A stretch of 64,000 bases of DNA from Oceanimonas pelagia (GTDB lineage Bacteria > Pseudomonadota > Gammaproteobacteria > Enterobacterales > Aeromonadaceae): positions 2,501 to 66,500 of the forward strand of contig NZ_CP118224.1 in the NCBI RefSeq assembly GCF_030849025.1, in the 5' to 3' direction. Below, piece by piece: positions 25,902 to 35,941 of this stretch; the first letter of the stretch is position 1, and each line of letters opens with the position of its first letter. A model generated the notes under the pieces. The model was not told where the DNA came from, made no database searches, and saw only the letters and a program-made list of their open reading frames with translations. A program made the position numbers and the translations under genes.

Positions 25902-26336
25902 TCAGATGGCGTTCATCATGTAGTCAACGGCGTTGGCGATTTCTTCGTCGGAGCAGTTGCCACAGGCGCCACGGGCCGGCATGCCATTAAAGCCGTTCAG
26001 GGCGTGATCCAGCAGGGTGTCACGTCCCTTGGCCACGCGCGGACCCCAGGCATCGGCATCACCCTTGATGGGTGCGCCGGCGGCACCGGTGCCGTGACAG
26101 GCGGAGCAGGCGGCGGTGTAAACCGCTTCGCCGCTGCGGGGCTCGGCGGGCTCGCCGCTGTTGCCGGTGGCGGCAGTGTCGACGATACCTTCCAGATCGG
26201 CGGCGGTATACACGCTGCCCACCGGCTTGGTGCGCTCGGCAATGGCTTCAGGCGACATATCATTGGCGGCGTAGGCCATACCACTCAGCGAAGCAGCGGC
26301 AACACCGGCAAGCAACAGGTTTTTAAACAGGCTCAC
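25902..26336 (-). CDS. Cytochrome c5 family protein
   Basis: Periplasmic mono-haem electron carrier. A signal peptide (LFKNLLLAGVAAASLSGMAYA) is followed by the haem site CSACHGTG and a distal Met ligand in NGMPARG; the pair of cysteines in RGACGNCSD is typical of cytochrome c5. The GTG at 26336 is chosen because GGGAG lies 9 bases upstream; an ATG at 26363 in the same frame would add nine residues before the signal peptide. Beside rep, as in related genera. Confidence 0.88.
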   Translation of the reverse strand: MSLFKNLLLAGVAAASLSGMAYAANDMSPEAIAERTKPVGSVYTAADLEGIVDTAATGNSGEPAEPRSGEAVYTAACSACHGTGAAGAPIKGDADAWGPRVAKGRDTLLDHALNGFNGMPARGACGNCSDEEIANAVDYMMNAI

Positions 26337-26524
26337 CTTTTCATTCTCCCAGTTGGCGTTCATTGTTTTCCGTTAAACCCGGCGAGTATACCCCAAGAAT
26401 CATGGTCATTAAATGCGCCGGACGGCGAATATCCCGATATTGGACCGGGGTTTAGCGCCTGAGCTTTATGTTATGATGTAGATTGTCTTGATATCAAAAT
26501 GACTTTCGGGAAGAACCAAAAACA

Positions 26525-27046
26525 ATGAACGACAACCACACGCAATCTACCAACGGCCTGATGGATCAGATCGATCGCATAGTGACCCTGTGGCAACGGG
26601 CCCGCCCCGATCTGAATTTTGACAGCACCCAGGTTATCGGCCGGGTGGTGCGGCTGGAATACTTCATCACCCGCCGGGTCTTGCAGGATCTGGCCCGCTT
26701 TGATCTCAATGTGGGCGAGTTCGACGTGCTGGCGGCGCTGCGCCGGCACCCGCCCTGTTTTCAGCTGTCTCCCAACCAGCTGCAGAGCATGGTGCTGATT
26801 TCTTCCGGTGCGCTCACCAACCGCATCAACCGGCTGGAAAGCCGGGGGCTGGTGACCCGGGCCCAGGCGGATCACGACCGTCGGGGGGTGATTGTCACCC
26901 TGACCGATGACGGCTTCAGGGTGGTGGAGGAAGCGGTGAAGAACCATCTGGCCGCCGAGGCCGAGCTGGCCGGCACCTTGTCTGCCGAAGAACAACAACA
27001 GTTTGCCGCGCTGTTAAAGAAAATGCTGCTGGCGGTGGAAGACTGA
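26525..27046 (+). CDS. MarR family transcriptional regulator
   Basis: 173 residues with the MarR winged-helix: helix-turn-helix LSPNQLQSMVLISSGALTNRINRLESRGLV (about residues 80-110) and the wing with DHDRRGVIVTLTDDG. The N-terminus (residues 1-40) is longer than in MarR itself. Ligand and targets unknown; the gst gene downstream on the same strand could be one, but a terminator separates them. Confidence 0.87.
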   Translation: MNDNHTQSTNGLMDQIDRIVTLWQRARPDLNFDSTQVIGRVVRLEYFITRRVLQDLARFDLNVGEFDVLAALRRHPPCFQLSPNQLQSMVLISSGALTNRINRLESRGLVTRAQADHDRRGVIVTLTDDGFRVVEEAVKNHLAAEAELAGTLSAEEQQQFAALLKKMLLAVED

Positions 27047-27071
27047 GGCAGGGCTCACCTTTCAGATACTC

Positions 27072-27110
27072 AATTGGCGACATTTCTTGTGGAAGCGTCG
27101 CCAATTTTTC
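27072..27110 (+). terminator. Terminator after marR-type gene
   Basis: AATTGGCGAC / GTCGCCAATT perfect 10-bp stem with a 15-base loop followed by TTTC. Confidence 0.7.
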
Positions 27111-27195
27111 ATTCCCTGCCAATACTTGATACAGGTTGGTGACAGGGGCTTGCGCGCCCCTGTGCCCGATTGTCATATCAAGGAGGTGTTATTTG

Positions 27196-27816
27196 ATGAA
27201 ACTGTATTACAAGCCGGGAGCCTGCTCCCTGGCGCCGCACATAGTGCTGTGCTGGCTGGAGTCCCCCTTTGAACTGGAGCTGGCCGACACGCGGGATCCG
27301 GCGTTTCTAAAGATCAATTACATGGCCGCGGTGCCGGTGCTGATGACCGATGACATGGGCGCCCTGTACCAGAACAGCGCCATTCTGCGCTATCTGGCCC
27401 GCCTGCCGGAGGGCGAGCACCTGGGGCCGGGAACCGATCCCGTGTTGCAATACCAGTGCGACTACTGGCTGAGTTTTCTGAACGCCGATGTCTACAACGC
27501 CTTTGTGCCGTTTTTCGCCCCCCAGAAATACACCTCGGACCGCAGTTTTGCCGCCCACGATGCCATCAAGGCGGCGGTGCCTGCCCGGGTGGCGCCCTTT
27601 CTGCAGCGCATGGACAATCACCTGGCCAGCCGGACCTGGTATATGGACGAGCACAGAAGCATTGTCGACGCCTGCGCCTTTGCCTATGAATACTGGGCCA
27701 CCCGGGTGCTGCCCGAGGGACTGAATGCCTATCCCCACTTGGCCCGCCACTTCCAGGACATGAAGGAGGACGCCGGCGTGCGCCGGGCGCTCGACGAAGA
27801 AGGCCTGGGTCTTTAA
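27196..27816 (+). CDS. Glutathione S-transferase, beta class (GstA-like)
   Basis: Starts MKLYYKPGACSLAPHI, with the Cys at residue 10 that marks bacterial beta-class GSTs. The glutathione-binding AVPVLMTDD and QNSAILRYLA segments follow, then the all-helical C-terminal domain with SIVDACAFAYEYW. 206 residues, normal. The start is fixed by an excellent AAGGAGGTG SD. A GC-rich hairpin (ACAGGGGC/GCCCCTGT, about 27140-27162) precedes it. It overlaps the 3' end of a convergent permease gene by 4 bases. Confidence 0.87.
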   Translation: MKLYYKPGACSLAPHIVLCWLESPFELELADTRDPAFLKINYMAAVPVLMTDDMGALYQNSAILRYLARLPEGEHLGPGTDPVLQYQCDYWLSFLNADVYNAFVPFFAPQKYTSDRSFAAHDAIKAAVPARVAPFLQRMDNHLASRTWYMDEHRSIVDACAFAYEYWATRVLPEGLNAYPHLARHFQDMKEDAGVRRALDEEGLGL

Positions 27817-28718
27817 CCCGCCTGGCGGGTTACAATCAACGCCGTGCCAATCACGGTAGCCAGGGCGCCCATCCAGGCGCCACCGGCGGGCCGGCGTTTC
27901 ATCACCAGCCACAGCAGTGGCAGCACCAGCACCGGACTCACCGAGCTCAGCATGGCCACCATGCCCACTTCACCATAACGCAGCGCCAGCAAAATCAGGG
28001 TCATGCCCACCCCCATGGCCAGAAAGGCGTTCAGCGCCACCATGCCAAACACCGGCCAGTTAATGCGCTGCAGTGGCCTGGCCACCGCCAGCCCGCACCA
28101 CAGCAGGGCCAGATGCGCCACAAAGGCCGTGGTCATGCGCACCGCTGAGGCCGCCACCGGATCCACGTTCCCCTCCATGATGGGCTTGACCATCAGGGTC
28201 GCCACCGACTGGCACAGGGCCGACAGCAGCCCAAGCGCGATGCCCGGCCAGGGGCTGCCGTTATCCTGCTCCCAGGCATGGGTTTCGCTGCCGCGCCGGC
28301 CAAAGAAAATGGCGGTCATCACGCCCCCCACCAGCAGCACGCCGCCGGCCAGCGCCCGGCCGCCGATACGCTCGTCAAACAGTGCATAACCCAACACCAC
28401 CGAAAACAGCGCATGGGTGGCAAACAGCACGCTGGCCCGGCGCGGCCCCAGCCGGTTCATGGCGGCATAGAGGGCGGTGTCACCGATAAAAATGCCAATC
28501 AGTCCCGACGCCGCCATGATCCCCAGCGCCGGCGCATTCAGGCTGGCCCAGCCGCCGGTGATCAGGGCCGCGGCCCACAGCATGAGGCTGACGCAGAACA
28601 TGCGCCAGCGGGAATAGGCAAAGGCGCCCAGGTGGCGGGCGGCACTGGCAGACAGCAGGCTGGACACGGCCCAGCAGGCGGCGGCCGCCAGGGCGAGAAA
28701 GTCGTAGGAAAACGGCAT
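27813..28718 (-). CDS. EamA/DMT family permease
   Basis: 301 residues, about ten hydrophobic helices in two EamA repeats (roughly 5-135 and 150-295), with the second-repeat signature ASAVRMTTAFVAH and the helix ending SVSPVLVLPLLWL. Drug/metabolite transporters of this type export amino acids, nucleosides or other small molecules; the substrate cannot be told. Start at 28718 is the first sensible Met before the first helix. Confidence 0.82.
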   Translation of the reverse strand: MPFSYDFLALAAAACWAVSSLLSASAARHLGAFAYSRWRMFCVSLMLWAAALITGGWASLNAPALGIMAASGLIGIFIGDTALYAAMNRLGPRRASVLFATHALFSVVLGYALFDERIGGRALAGGVLLVGGVMTAIFFGRRGSETHAWEQDNGSPWPGIALGLLSALCQSVATLMVKPIMEGNVDPVAASAVRMTTAFVAHLALLWCGLAVARPLQRINWPVFGMVALNAFLAMGVGMTLILLALRYGEVGMVAMLSSVSPVLVLPLLWLVMKRRPAGGAWMGALATVIGTALIVTRQAG

Positions 28719-28843
28719 GGGGCAACAAACAAAAAAGGCAGGACGCCAGTCTAGCAAGTTTTGCCGCCAGACCAAGGCCAATTGCACCGCCGTCGCCGAG
28801 CGGGTTTAATAGCCGACACTCCCGAACGTACACAAGGGCTCTC

Positions 28844-30061
28844 ATGCGCATTCTGCACACTTCCGACTGGCATCTGGGCCAGCACTTCATGGGCAAGACC
28901 CGGCTCGACGAGCACGCCGCCTTTCTTGCCTGGCTGGTCGAGCAGGTGCATCACCACAAGGTGGATGCGGTGCTGGTGGCCGGCGACATTTTCGATACCG
29001 GCACGCCGCCCAGCTATGCCCGCGAGCTGTACCACAACTTTGTGGTGGCCATGAGCCGCACCGGCGCCGGCCTGGTGCTGCTGGGCGGCAACCACGATTC
29101 GGTGGCCATGCTCAATGAGTCCCGTGAACTGCTGGATGCCCTCAGGGTGCGGGTGATCCCCGGGGTGCAGGCCGAGCCGGAGCAGCAGCTGATTACCCTG
29201 GTCAACCGGGCCGGCGAGCCGGCGGCGCTGCTCTGCGCCATTCCCTTTCTGCGCCCGCGGGATCTGCTGGAAAGCCGGGCCGGCGACAGCGCCGACGACA
29301 AAAGCCGGGCGCTGCAGCAGGCCATTGCGGCGCACTATCAGCAGCTGTTTGAACGGGCGCAGGCCCGCCGTGTTGCGCTGGGCGGTGAGCTGCCCATTAT
29401 CGCCACCGGTCACCTCACTACCGTGGGGGCCAGCCGCAGTGACTCGGTGCGGGACATTTACATCGGCACCCTGGAGGCTTTTCCCGCCGGCGCCTTTCCA
29501 CCTGCCGACTACATTGCCCTCGGGCACATACACAAGCCGCAAAAGGTGGGCGGGTGCGAGCACATTCGTTACAGCGGCGCGCCGCTGGCGCTGAGCTTTG
29601 ATGAAGCCGGCCAGCAAAAGCAGGTGCTGCTGGTGGAACTGGGCACCTGCGGCCTGCAGAGTGTCACGCCGGTGCCGGTACCGGTGTTTCAGCCCCTGGG
29701 GCGGGTAACGGGCAGCCTGAAGGCGCTGGAAACGGCGCTGCCCGAGGTCGCCTCGGCGGGCACGGCGGAGCGCCCGGTGTGGCTGGAGGTGACCGTCACC
29801 GAAGACGACTACTTGAGTGATTTGCAGCCCAGGGTGCAGGCTCTGTGCGACGGGCTGCACGTCGAGGTACTGATGGTGCGCCGGGGCCGGCGCGAGCGCG
29901 GTGCGGCCCTGGTGGCCGAGCAAAAGGAAACCCTGAGCGAGCTGACCCCGCAGCAGGTGTTTGAGCGGCGGCTGGCGGTTGAGGAACTGGCGCAGGACGA
30001 TGAAGCTGGGCTGACTGAGCTTTATGCTCAGGTGTTGGCGAGCCTGGAGGAGCCGGCATGA
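28844..30061 (+). CDS. sbcD: Nuclease subunit SbcD
   Basis: Mre11-type Mn-dependent nuclease that, with SbcC, cuts hairpins and DNA ends. Phosphoesterase motifs [11 protein letters not shown] (residue 5), [10 protein letters not shown] (47), GGNHDS (81), GHLTTVGA (189) and GHIHKPQ (226) are intact. 405 residues, normal. ATGA overlap with sbcC. Confidence 0.95.
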   Translation: MRILHTSDWHLGQHFMGKTRLDEHAAFLAWLVEQVHHHKVDAVLVAGDIFDTGTPPSYARELYHNFVVAMSRTGAGLVLLGGNHDSVAMLNESRELLDALRVRVIPGVQAEPEQQLITLVNRAGEPAALLCAIPFLRPRDLLESRAGDSADDKSRALQQAIAAHYQQLFERAQARRVALGGELPIIATGHLTTVGASRSDSVRDIYIGTLEAFPAGAFPPADYIALGHIHKPQKVGGCEHIRYSGAPLALSFDEAGQQKQVLLVELGTCGLQSVTPVPVPVFQPLGRVTGSLKALETALPEVASAGTAERPVWLEVTVTEDDYLSDLQPRVQALCDGLHVEVLMVRRGRRERGAALVAEQKETLSELTPQQVFERRLAVEELAQDDEAGLTELYAQVLASLEEPA

Positions 30062-33000
30062 AAATTCTGAGCTTGCGGCTGAAAAATCTCAACTCCCTGC
30101 AGGGCGAGTGGAAAATCGACTTTACGCAGGCGCCTTTTGCCGACAACGGCCTGTTTGCCATCACCGGCCCCACCGGTGCCGGCAAGACCACCCTGCTCGA
30201 CGCCATCTGCCTGGCGCTTTATCACCAGACCCCGCGCATGAAAACCGTGTCTGCCGGCAGCAACGAGCTGATGACCCGGCACACCGCCGACTGCCTGGCG
30301 GAGGTGGAATTTGAGGTCAAGGGCGAGGGCTACCGGGCCTTCTGGAGCCAGCGCCGGGCCCGGGGCAAGGCGAGCGGCAAGCTGCAGGCGCCCAGGGTGG
30401 AGCTGGCCAGGCGGAACGGCGAGATCCTTACCGACAAGATCAACGACAAGCTCAAACTGACGGAAACCCTCACCGGCCTCGACTTTGGCCGCTTCACCAA
30501 ATCCATGATGCTGGCCCAGGGGGGCTTTGCCGCCTTTTTGCACGCCGACGCCAACGAACGCGCCGAGCTGCTGGAAGAGCTTACCGGCACCGATATTTAC
30601 GCCCGCATATCCCAGCGGGTGTTTGAGCAGACCCGGGAGCATCGGCAGGCGCTGGCGCGGCAGGAGGCTCAGTTGCAGGGCATGGCCCTGCTTGAGGAGG
30701 ATGAACGCCGGGCCATTGAGCAGCAGCGTGCCCGGGCTGCTCATGAGCTGGCCAAGGGGCAGCAGGCGCTGCAACAAACCCGGTCGGCGTTGCAGCACCG
30801 GCGGCAGTGGGATCAATGCGAACAGCAACTGGCCCAGGCTCGGCAGGCACATCAGCAGGCTCAGGCGGCGCTGAATGAAGCCGCGCCCGAGCAGCGCAAA
30901 CTGGCGCAGAGCGAGCCGGCGGCCCGGTTGCAGCCGCAATGGCAGCAAGTGCAGCAACAGCGAGAAACGCTTACGGCCCTGAGTGCCCAGCGAGAGCGGC
31001 GCGAAACCGGCCTGAACACGCTTCTGGCGCAGCGCAACCGGTGCAGCTGGCAGGGGCTGTCGTTCAGTCGTCAGCATCATCAGGCCCTGCTGGCGCAGGA
31101 TGAGCAGCTTGAACGGCAGTGCCGGCAACTGGCCTCGGCCATGGCGGCCAATACCGCCGGAGAACGTCTGGGTGAGCAGCTGGCGGGCTGGCGCGCCACG
31201 GTGGAACAACTGCACCGGTTACAGCAGCAGGCGCAGACATTGCTGGCCCGGCTGCGGCAAAACGATCAGGAGCAGCAGCGACTTGAAGAAGAACAACAGG
31301 CGCTGGGACGGCAGCGGCTGGCGGCGGAGCAGGCCCGTGAGCAGGCCGAACAGCTGTGCCGGCAACAACAGCAGGCGCTGACGCATGTGCTGGAGGGCGA
31401 CAGCGAGGCCGGACTGAAGGCCCGGCTGCAGCAGCTGCGTCAGCAGCAGTCCCGGTGGCTGGCGTTGCAACAGGGAGATGAGCGGCTGCGAGAGTTGCGG
31501 AATGAACGGCACCAGGAGCAGCAGAGACTGGCCCGGCTTGAGCCCGAGTGGCAACAGGGGGAGCAGCAGCTGGCTCAGGTGCGTGAACGGTATCGCCTGC
31601 TCAAGGAGCAGGTGCGCGACAAGACCCGTCTGCTGGAGCAGGAAACACTGATCCGTTCGCTGGACGAGCACAGAAGCCGCTTGCAGCCTGGCGAAGCCTG
31701 CCCGCTGTGCGGCAGCCTGTCGCACCCGGCCATTGAGGATTACCGCAGTCTGGACGACGGCACCGCCAGGGAGTTGCAACAAAAACAGGCGGAGCTGGAT
31801 GCCACCGAGCAACTGGGTACCCGGCTGGGCACGCAGCAGGCGGAGCACAAGGCGGCGCTGGAGCAGGCCAGACAGCGGCTGCACAGCCTGAACAAGGCCA
31901 TTGAGCAGCACATGGCGCAGCAAACAGAGCGGGTGCAGGCGCTGGCCCTGCCCGCCGACGACTGGAGTGAGGCGCTGCATGAGCGCCGGCAGCAGCTGGC
32001 GCGGCTGGAGCAACAAAGCGAGCGGCTGGAAGCCGTCGCCGCTGCCCTGAACCGGGCGGTGCAGGCCAGCCAAGCCGCCGCCAGCCGGGTTGGTGAACTT
32101 GAGCACCAACAGCAGTTGCTGGCGCAACAGCAACAAGGCCTGCAACGTGAACGGCAGCAGCAGATCACCGAGCAGCAGGCGTTGGCAGGGCAAATCCATG
32201 CACTGGAGCAGTCGCTCACCGCCAGCGTGGGGCACCGGCCCGAGAGCTGGCATGGCTGGTTGCAGCAAACCGAGCGGCAGTGGCAAGGCTGGCAGCAACA
32301 GCAGCAGGCCATGCGCCAGCTGGAGAGCCAGCGCCAGCAACTGGCTACCGAGCTCGGCGAGGCGGCAGGCCTGGTCCGGCGCTGGCAGGAGCACTGGCAG
32401 GCGCTGGGGCTGCCCGACGGTGAGCCCGTGCGTGCCGCCGATCCACTGGCCAAGGCCCATGAGGCCGACGCCCAACTGCGGGCGCTCAGCGACGAGCTGC
32501 TGCGCCAGAACGCTCTGCTGGAACAGGAGCGGCAACAGCAGGCGCTCCTTGAGCAGACGCTCGCCGAGGCGTGCATCTCCTGGCAGCAGGCCCTGGCCGC
32601 CAGCCCCTTTGCCGACGAGGCCGGCTTCCTCGCCGCTTATCTGCAAGAGGACGAACGCCGGCAACTGCAAACCCGGCTGCAGGCACTGCAACAGGCACTG
32701 GCACTGGCGGCAGACCGGCTGGCCCAGGCCGAGCGGGCCTGGCGCCAGCTGGGAGACACGGCCCCCGAGGCGCTCGCGGTGTTACAACAGCGCGAAGACA
32801 CTCAGCAGCAGGCGGAAAACGCGCTGCAGCAGCAACTGGGCCGGCTGGATGAACGGCTGGAGCACGACGCGGCCCAGCGCGGCCGGCAGCAGGCGTTGCT
32901 GGACGAGATTGAGCTGGCCCGCCATCGGTTGCAGCGCTGGGAGCAGCTCAACAGCCTGATCGGCTCTGCCGACGGTGCCCGCTACCGTCGCTTTGCGCAG

Positions 33001-33456
33001 GGGCTGACCCTGGAGCATCTGGTACATCTGGCCAATCGCCGGCTGGAACGGTTGCACGGTCGTTACCGGCTGGCCCGCAACGAACATGTTGAACTGGAGC
33101 TGTCGGTGATCGACACCTGGCAGGCGGATGTATCCCGGGATACCCAGACCCTGTCGGGAGGCGAGAGTTTTCTGGTGAGCCTGGCGCTGGCGCTGGCCTT
33201 GTCGGACCTGGTGAGCAGCAAGACCCGCATTGACTCGCTGTTTCTGGACGAAGGCTTTGGCACTCTGGACGCCGATACCCTGGAGGTGGCCCTGGATGCT
33301 CTGGATGCCCTTAACGCCAGTGGCAAGATGATTGGCGTGATCAGCCATATCGAGGCGCTGAAGGAGCGGGTGCCGGTGCAGATCAGGCTCAGCAAGGGCC
33401 AGGGGCTGGGATTGAGCCGGCTGGCGCCGGAGTTCGCTTTTAACGGTGAGGGGTAA
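30058..33456 (+). CDS. sbcC: Exonuclease subunit SbcC
   Basis: Rad50-type SMC ATPase. Walker [14 protein letters not shown] is near residue 37; two very long Gln/Leu/Arg-rich coiled coils follow, and the zinc hook CPLC lies at residues 548-551 almost exactly in the middle. The C-terminus has the ABC signature [14 protein letters not shown] and Walker [12 protein letters not shown]. 1132 residues, a little longer than E. coli SbcC. The coil is extremely Gln-rich, which may reflect local drift. Confidence 0.95.
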   Translation: MKILSLRLKNLNSLQGEWKIDFTQAPFADNGLFAITGPTGAGKTTLLDAICLALYHQTPRMKTVSAGSNELMTRHTADCLAEVEFEVKGEGYRAFWSQRRARGKASGKLQAPRVELARRNGEILTDKINDKLKLTETLTGLDFGRFTKSMMLAQGGFAAFLHADANERAELLEELTGTDIYARISQRVFEQTREHRQALARQEAQLQGMALLEEDERRAIEQQRARAAHELAKGQQALQQTRSALQHRRQWDQCEQQLAQARQAHQQAQAALNEAAPEQRKLAQSEPAARLQPQWQQVQQQRETLTALSAQRERRETGLNTLLAQRNRCSWQGLSFSRQHHQALLAQDEQLERQCRQLASAMAANTAGERLGEQLAGWRATVEQLHRLQQQAQTLLARLRQNDQEQQRLEEEQQALGRQRLAAEQAREQAEQLCRQQQQALTHVLEGDSEAGLKARLQQLRQQQSRWLALQQGDERLRELRNERHQEQQRLARLEPEWQQGEQQLAQVRERYRLLKEQVRDKTRLLEQETLIRSLDEHRSRLQPGEACPLCGSLSHPAIEDYRSLDDGTARELQQKQAELDATEQLGTRLGTQQAEHKAALEQARQRLHSLNKAIEQHMAQQTERVQALALPADDWSEALHERRQQLARLEQQSERLEAVAAALNRAVQASQAAASRVGELEHQQQLLAQQQQGLQRERQQQITEQQALAGQIHALEQSLTASVGHRPESWHGWLQQTERQWQGWQQQQQAMRQLESQRQQLATELGEAAGLVRRWQEHWQALGLPDGEPVRAADPLAKAHEADAQLRALSDELLRQNALLEQERQQQALLEQTLAEACISWQQALAASPFADEAGFLAAYLQEDERRQLQTRLQALQQALALAADRLAQAERAWRQLGDTAPEALAVLQQREDTQQQAENALQQQLGRLDERLEHDAAQRGRQQALLDEIELARHRLQRWEQLNSLIGSADGARYRRFAQGLTLEHLVHLANRRLERLHGRYRLARNEHVELELSVIDTWQADVSRDTQTLSGGESFLVSLALALALSDLVSSKTRIDSLFLDEGFGTLDADTLEVALDALDALNASGKMIGVISHIEALKERVPVQIRLSKGQGLGLSRLAPEFAFNGEG

Positions 33457-33463
33457 AGGAAGA

Positions 33464-33533
33464 GAGGAGTGAGGGGACAGGGGTGAGAAGAAAATACCGG
33501 GGAGTTGTTGTGGGTCTCCTCACTCCTCACCCC
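33464..33533. repeat. Purine/pyrimidine inverted repeat after sbcC
   Basis: GAGGAGTGAG (33464) pairs with CTCACTCCTC (33519), and GGGGTGAG pairs with CTCACCCC further in. The left half is nearly all purine, the right nearly all pyrimidine. No gene in 33457-33594. Confidence 0.55.
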
Positions 33534-33551
33534 TCACTGCGCAGGTAATAA

Positions 33552-33578
33552 AAAAGCCGGAGCAATGCTCCGGCTTTT
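33552..33578. terminator. Terminator between sbcC and the DUF3360 gene
   Basis: AAAAGCCGGAGC-AAT-GCTCCGGCTTTT symmetrical hairpin, able to serve both convergent genes. Confidence 0.88.
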
Positions 33579-33594
33579 ACATTATCGGGAAACG

Positions 33595-35058
33595 TTACTC
33601 TGCGGTGATCAGTGCCGGAATGCCCGGCAGCATGCCCACGGCGGCCATGATGGCCAGCAGAATGACAAAGGTAATGCCCGGAATCACCCAGCGGTCCATC
33701 AGGCGCAGTTTCTTGCCGCGTTCCTTGTCGCCAATCAGGCCCAGATTGTCCAGCAGCATGGTCATGGACCAGCCGAACACCGGGTTCACAAAGGCGGAGG
33801 CGAACACCACTATGCCGGCCGACTGGCTGCTGGTGGTGTTACGGGTCATCTGCATGCCGGCTTCCAGCAGCGGCATGAATACCCCCACGATCAGCGCCAC
33901 CCGCAGCACCGGCGCCCATACCGCCAGATCCATGGGATAACCCCAGAGCGCGGCGATCACGCAAAACAGCCCGGTGAGCACGGCGCCGGCGGGAATGGGG
34001 CGCTTGGCAATGGCGGCGGGGATCATGTAGGTGCCCCAGGACGACGCCAGGTTACCGCCGCCCAGCACGCTGCCCACGGCCTGACGTACCGAGGCCACGG
34101 CCATGGTGTCGTCCACGTTCATCAGCACCTTGTTGGCATTTTTCGGATAGTTCAGCTCCTGGAAGACCCGGTGACCCATAAAGTCGGGCGACCACATGGC
34201 TACCGCCAGCACGGCGAAGGGTGCCACGCTGATGAAGTGCTGCAGGCCGGGCCAGCCCATCTGCCAGCCGGTGTTGTCACCCCACCAGTAGGACGGGCTC
34301 AGGTGAGGAATGCCGGGCTCGGTGACAAACTCGAACGGCGCGCCCAGGACGATGGCGATGAGAAAGGCGATGCCGGAGCCGAGTGGAATGGACAGCCAGC
34401 GCATTTCCAGCCGGGCCAGCAGGGCATACATGATAATGGTGGCGAGGATCACCACAAAGGCGATGTAACCCATCTCCAGTCCGTTGGCCCAGGCGGTGAG
34501 CGCCTTGATCTGGCTGAGCAGGCCCATGGCACCGAGATAAATCAGCAGGCCGCCGCGCACCCCGTCGCTGGTGAGCGCCATCAGCTTGCTGCCGCCCTTG
34601 CTGATGCTGAGCAGCAGCCCCAGCAGGCCCACCATCAGTCCGAGTGCCAGCGGATGACCGCCGGAGGCGACGATCAGCGGGATCAGCGGAATCATGGGGC
34701 CGTGGGTACCGGCCAGGTTGGCGTTGGGGTTGATAAAGCCCGAGAACAAAATCACGAACAGCAGCGCCGCGATCAGCATTTCAAAGCGGACGTTCTCCAC
34801 CACGAAGGCGTCGCTCAGCCCCAGCGGGCCGGCAAAGGCCGCCACCACGGCTGCGACCATCACGATTTTGCCGATGGTGGCCGCCAGCGCCGGCACCAGA
34901 TCTTCCAGTTCAAAGCTGTAGTCGCGAAACGGCAGGTTGATGCCCCAGCGGCGGGGCGACATGATGGACAGCTCGTGCTCAAGATAGGCGGCCCGGTTGT
35001 CGAAGTGGCTGCGGGGTTTGCGCTGAGAGCGGTAGGTCTGGGATGGTGCATCAGACAT
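33595..35058 (-). CDS. DUF3360 family (SulP/NCS2-like) membrane permease
   Basis: 487 residues, about 12-14 hydrophobic helices. The N-terminal cytosolic part (SHFDNRAAYLEHELSIMSPRRWGINLPFRDYSFELEDL) and repeated sequence blocks such as FINPNANLAGTHGPMIPL and NLASSWGTYMIPAA fit the DUF3360 permeases, related to the xanthine/uracil and sulfate permease folds. Substrate unknown. The ATG at 35058 is used because GAGGAG sits 6 bases upstream and abuts the earlier ATG at 35064. Confidence 0.8.
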   Translation of the reverse strand: MSDAPSQTYRSQRKPRSHFDNRAAYLEHELSIMSPRRWGINLPFRDYSFELEDLVPALAATIGKIVMVAAVVAAFAGPLGLSDAFVVENVRFEMLIAALLFVILFSGFINPNANLAGTHGPMIPLIPLIVASGGHPLALGLMVGLLGLLLSISKGGSKLMALTSDGVRGGLLIYLGAMGLLSQIKALTAWANGLEMGYIAFVVILATIIMYALLARLEMRWLSIPLGSGIAFLIAIVLGAPFEFVTEPGIPHLSPSYWWGDNTGWQMGWPGLQHFISVAPFAVLAVAMWSPDFMGHRVFQELNYPKNANKVLMNVDDTMAVASVRQAVGSVLGGGNLASSWGTYMIPAAIAKRPIPAGAVLTGLFCVIAALWGYPMDLAVWAPVLRVALIVGVFMPLLEAGMQMTRNTTSSQSAGIVVFASAFVNPVFGWSMTMLLDNLGLIGDKERGKKLRLMDRWVIPGITFVILLAIMAAVGMLPGIPALITAE

Positions 35059-35206
35059 GGTCATCTCCTCGATGAATAATACTTTCCCTGTTTAAGCGCT
35101 TGCCATCCTAAGGCCTGTTAACGGCTGTCACCATTGGACATAAGTCTTAAAACATTTTTGTTACATTTTGGTCTGGTGAAGGCTCACGACTTAAAAGGAG
35201 ACCCTG

Positions 35207-35884
35207 ATGATCACCCTGCATTATCTGGAGCATTCCCGCGCCCAGCGCGTTTTGTGGTTGCTGGAAGAGCTGGAGCTGGACTATCAGCTGGTGCGCTACC
35301 GGCGCGATGCCGATACCGGGCTGGCCCCCGGGAGCCTGAAGACCATACACGGGCTGGGCAAGTCACCGGTGCTGACCGACGGCGAGCTGACCCTCGCCGA
35401 ATCGGGCGCCATTGTCGACTATCTGGCCCAGCGTTACGGCGCCGCCACCCTGCTGCCCGAGCGTGAAACCGCCGAGTGGTGGCAGTATGTGTACTGGCTG
35501 CATTACGCCGAGGGCTCGCTGATGCCGCCGCTGCTGATGCGTTTTGTGTTTGAACGGGTCAGGCAGGCGCCGATGCCGTTTTTTGTGCGCCCCCTGGTGG
35601 GCAAAATCGTGGCGGGGGTAAACAAGGCCTTTCTCGACGGGCAGATCCATACCCATCTCAACTTTGTGGCGGATCATCTGTCCTGCCACGAGTGGTTCGG
35701 CGGCACGCGGTTTGGCGCCGCCGACATTCAGATGAGCTTTCCCCTGGAGGCCGCCATGCACAGCCCGGCGCTGGCCGACCGTTTTCCCCGGTTGCGGGCC
35801 TATGTGAATGCCATTCAGGCCAGGCCGGCCTACCGGCGGGCACTCAAGGCCGGTGGCGACTACCGTTACGGGCCGGACATTTGA
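35207..35884 (+). CDS. Glutathione S-transferase (Gtt1-like)
   Basis: 225 residues beginning MITLHYLEHSRAQRVLWLLEEL, the thioredoxin-fold start of the Gtt1-like cytosolic GSTs, followed by GLGKSPVLTDG and LAESGAIVDYL for glutathione binding and a helical C-terminal domain. It differs clearly from the beta-class GST at 27196 (no Cys10). SD AAAAGGAGA is strong. Substrate unknown. Confidence 0.85.
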   Translation: MITLHYLEHSRAQRVLWLLEELELDYQLVRYRRDADTGLAPGSLKTIHGLGKSPVLTDGELTLAESGAIVDYLAQRYGAATLLPERETAEWWQYVYWLHYAEGSLMPPLLMRFVFERVRQAPMPFFVRPLVGKIVAGVNKAFLDGQIHTHLNFVADHLSCHEWFGGTRFGAADIQMSFPLEAAMHSPALADRFPRLRAYVNAIQARPAYRRALKAGGDYRYGPDI

Positions 35885-35941
35885 TGGCACTTCACGCAGC
35901 CGGTAGCATGACGGCTCATGCCAACAACACGGGTAGCAATA

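Noticed and set aside
31219-32691. 490-codon minus-strand ORF
   Set aside because: Antisense to sbcC, whose Gln-rich coil reads as Leu-rich on the other strand.
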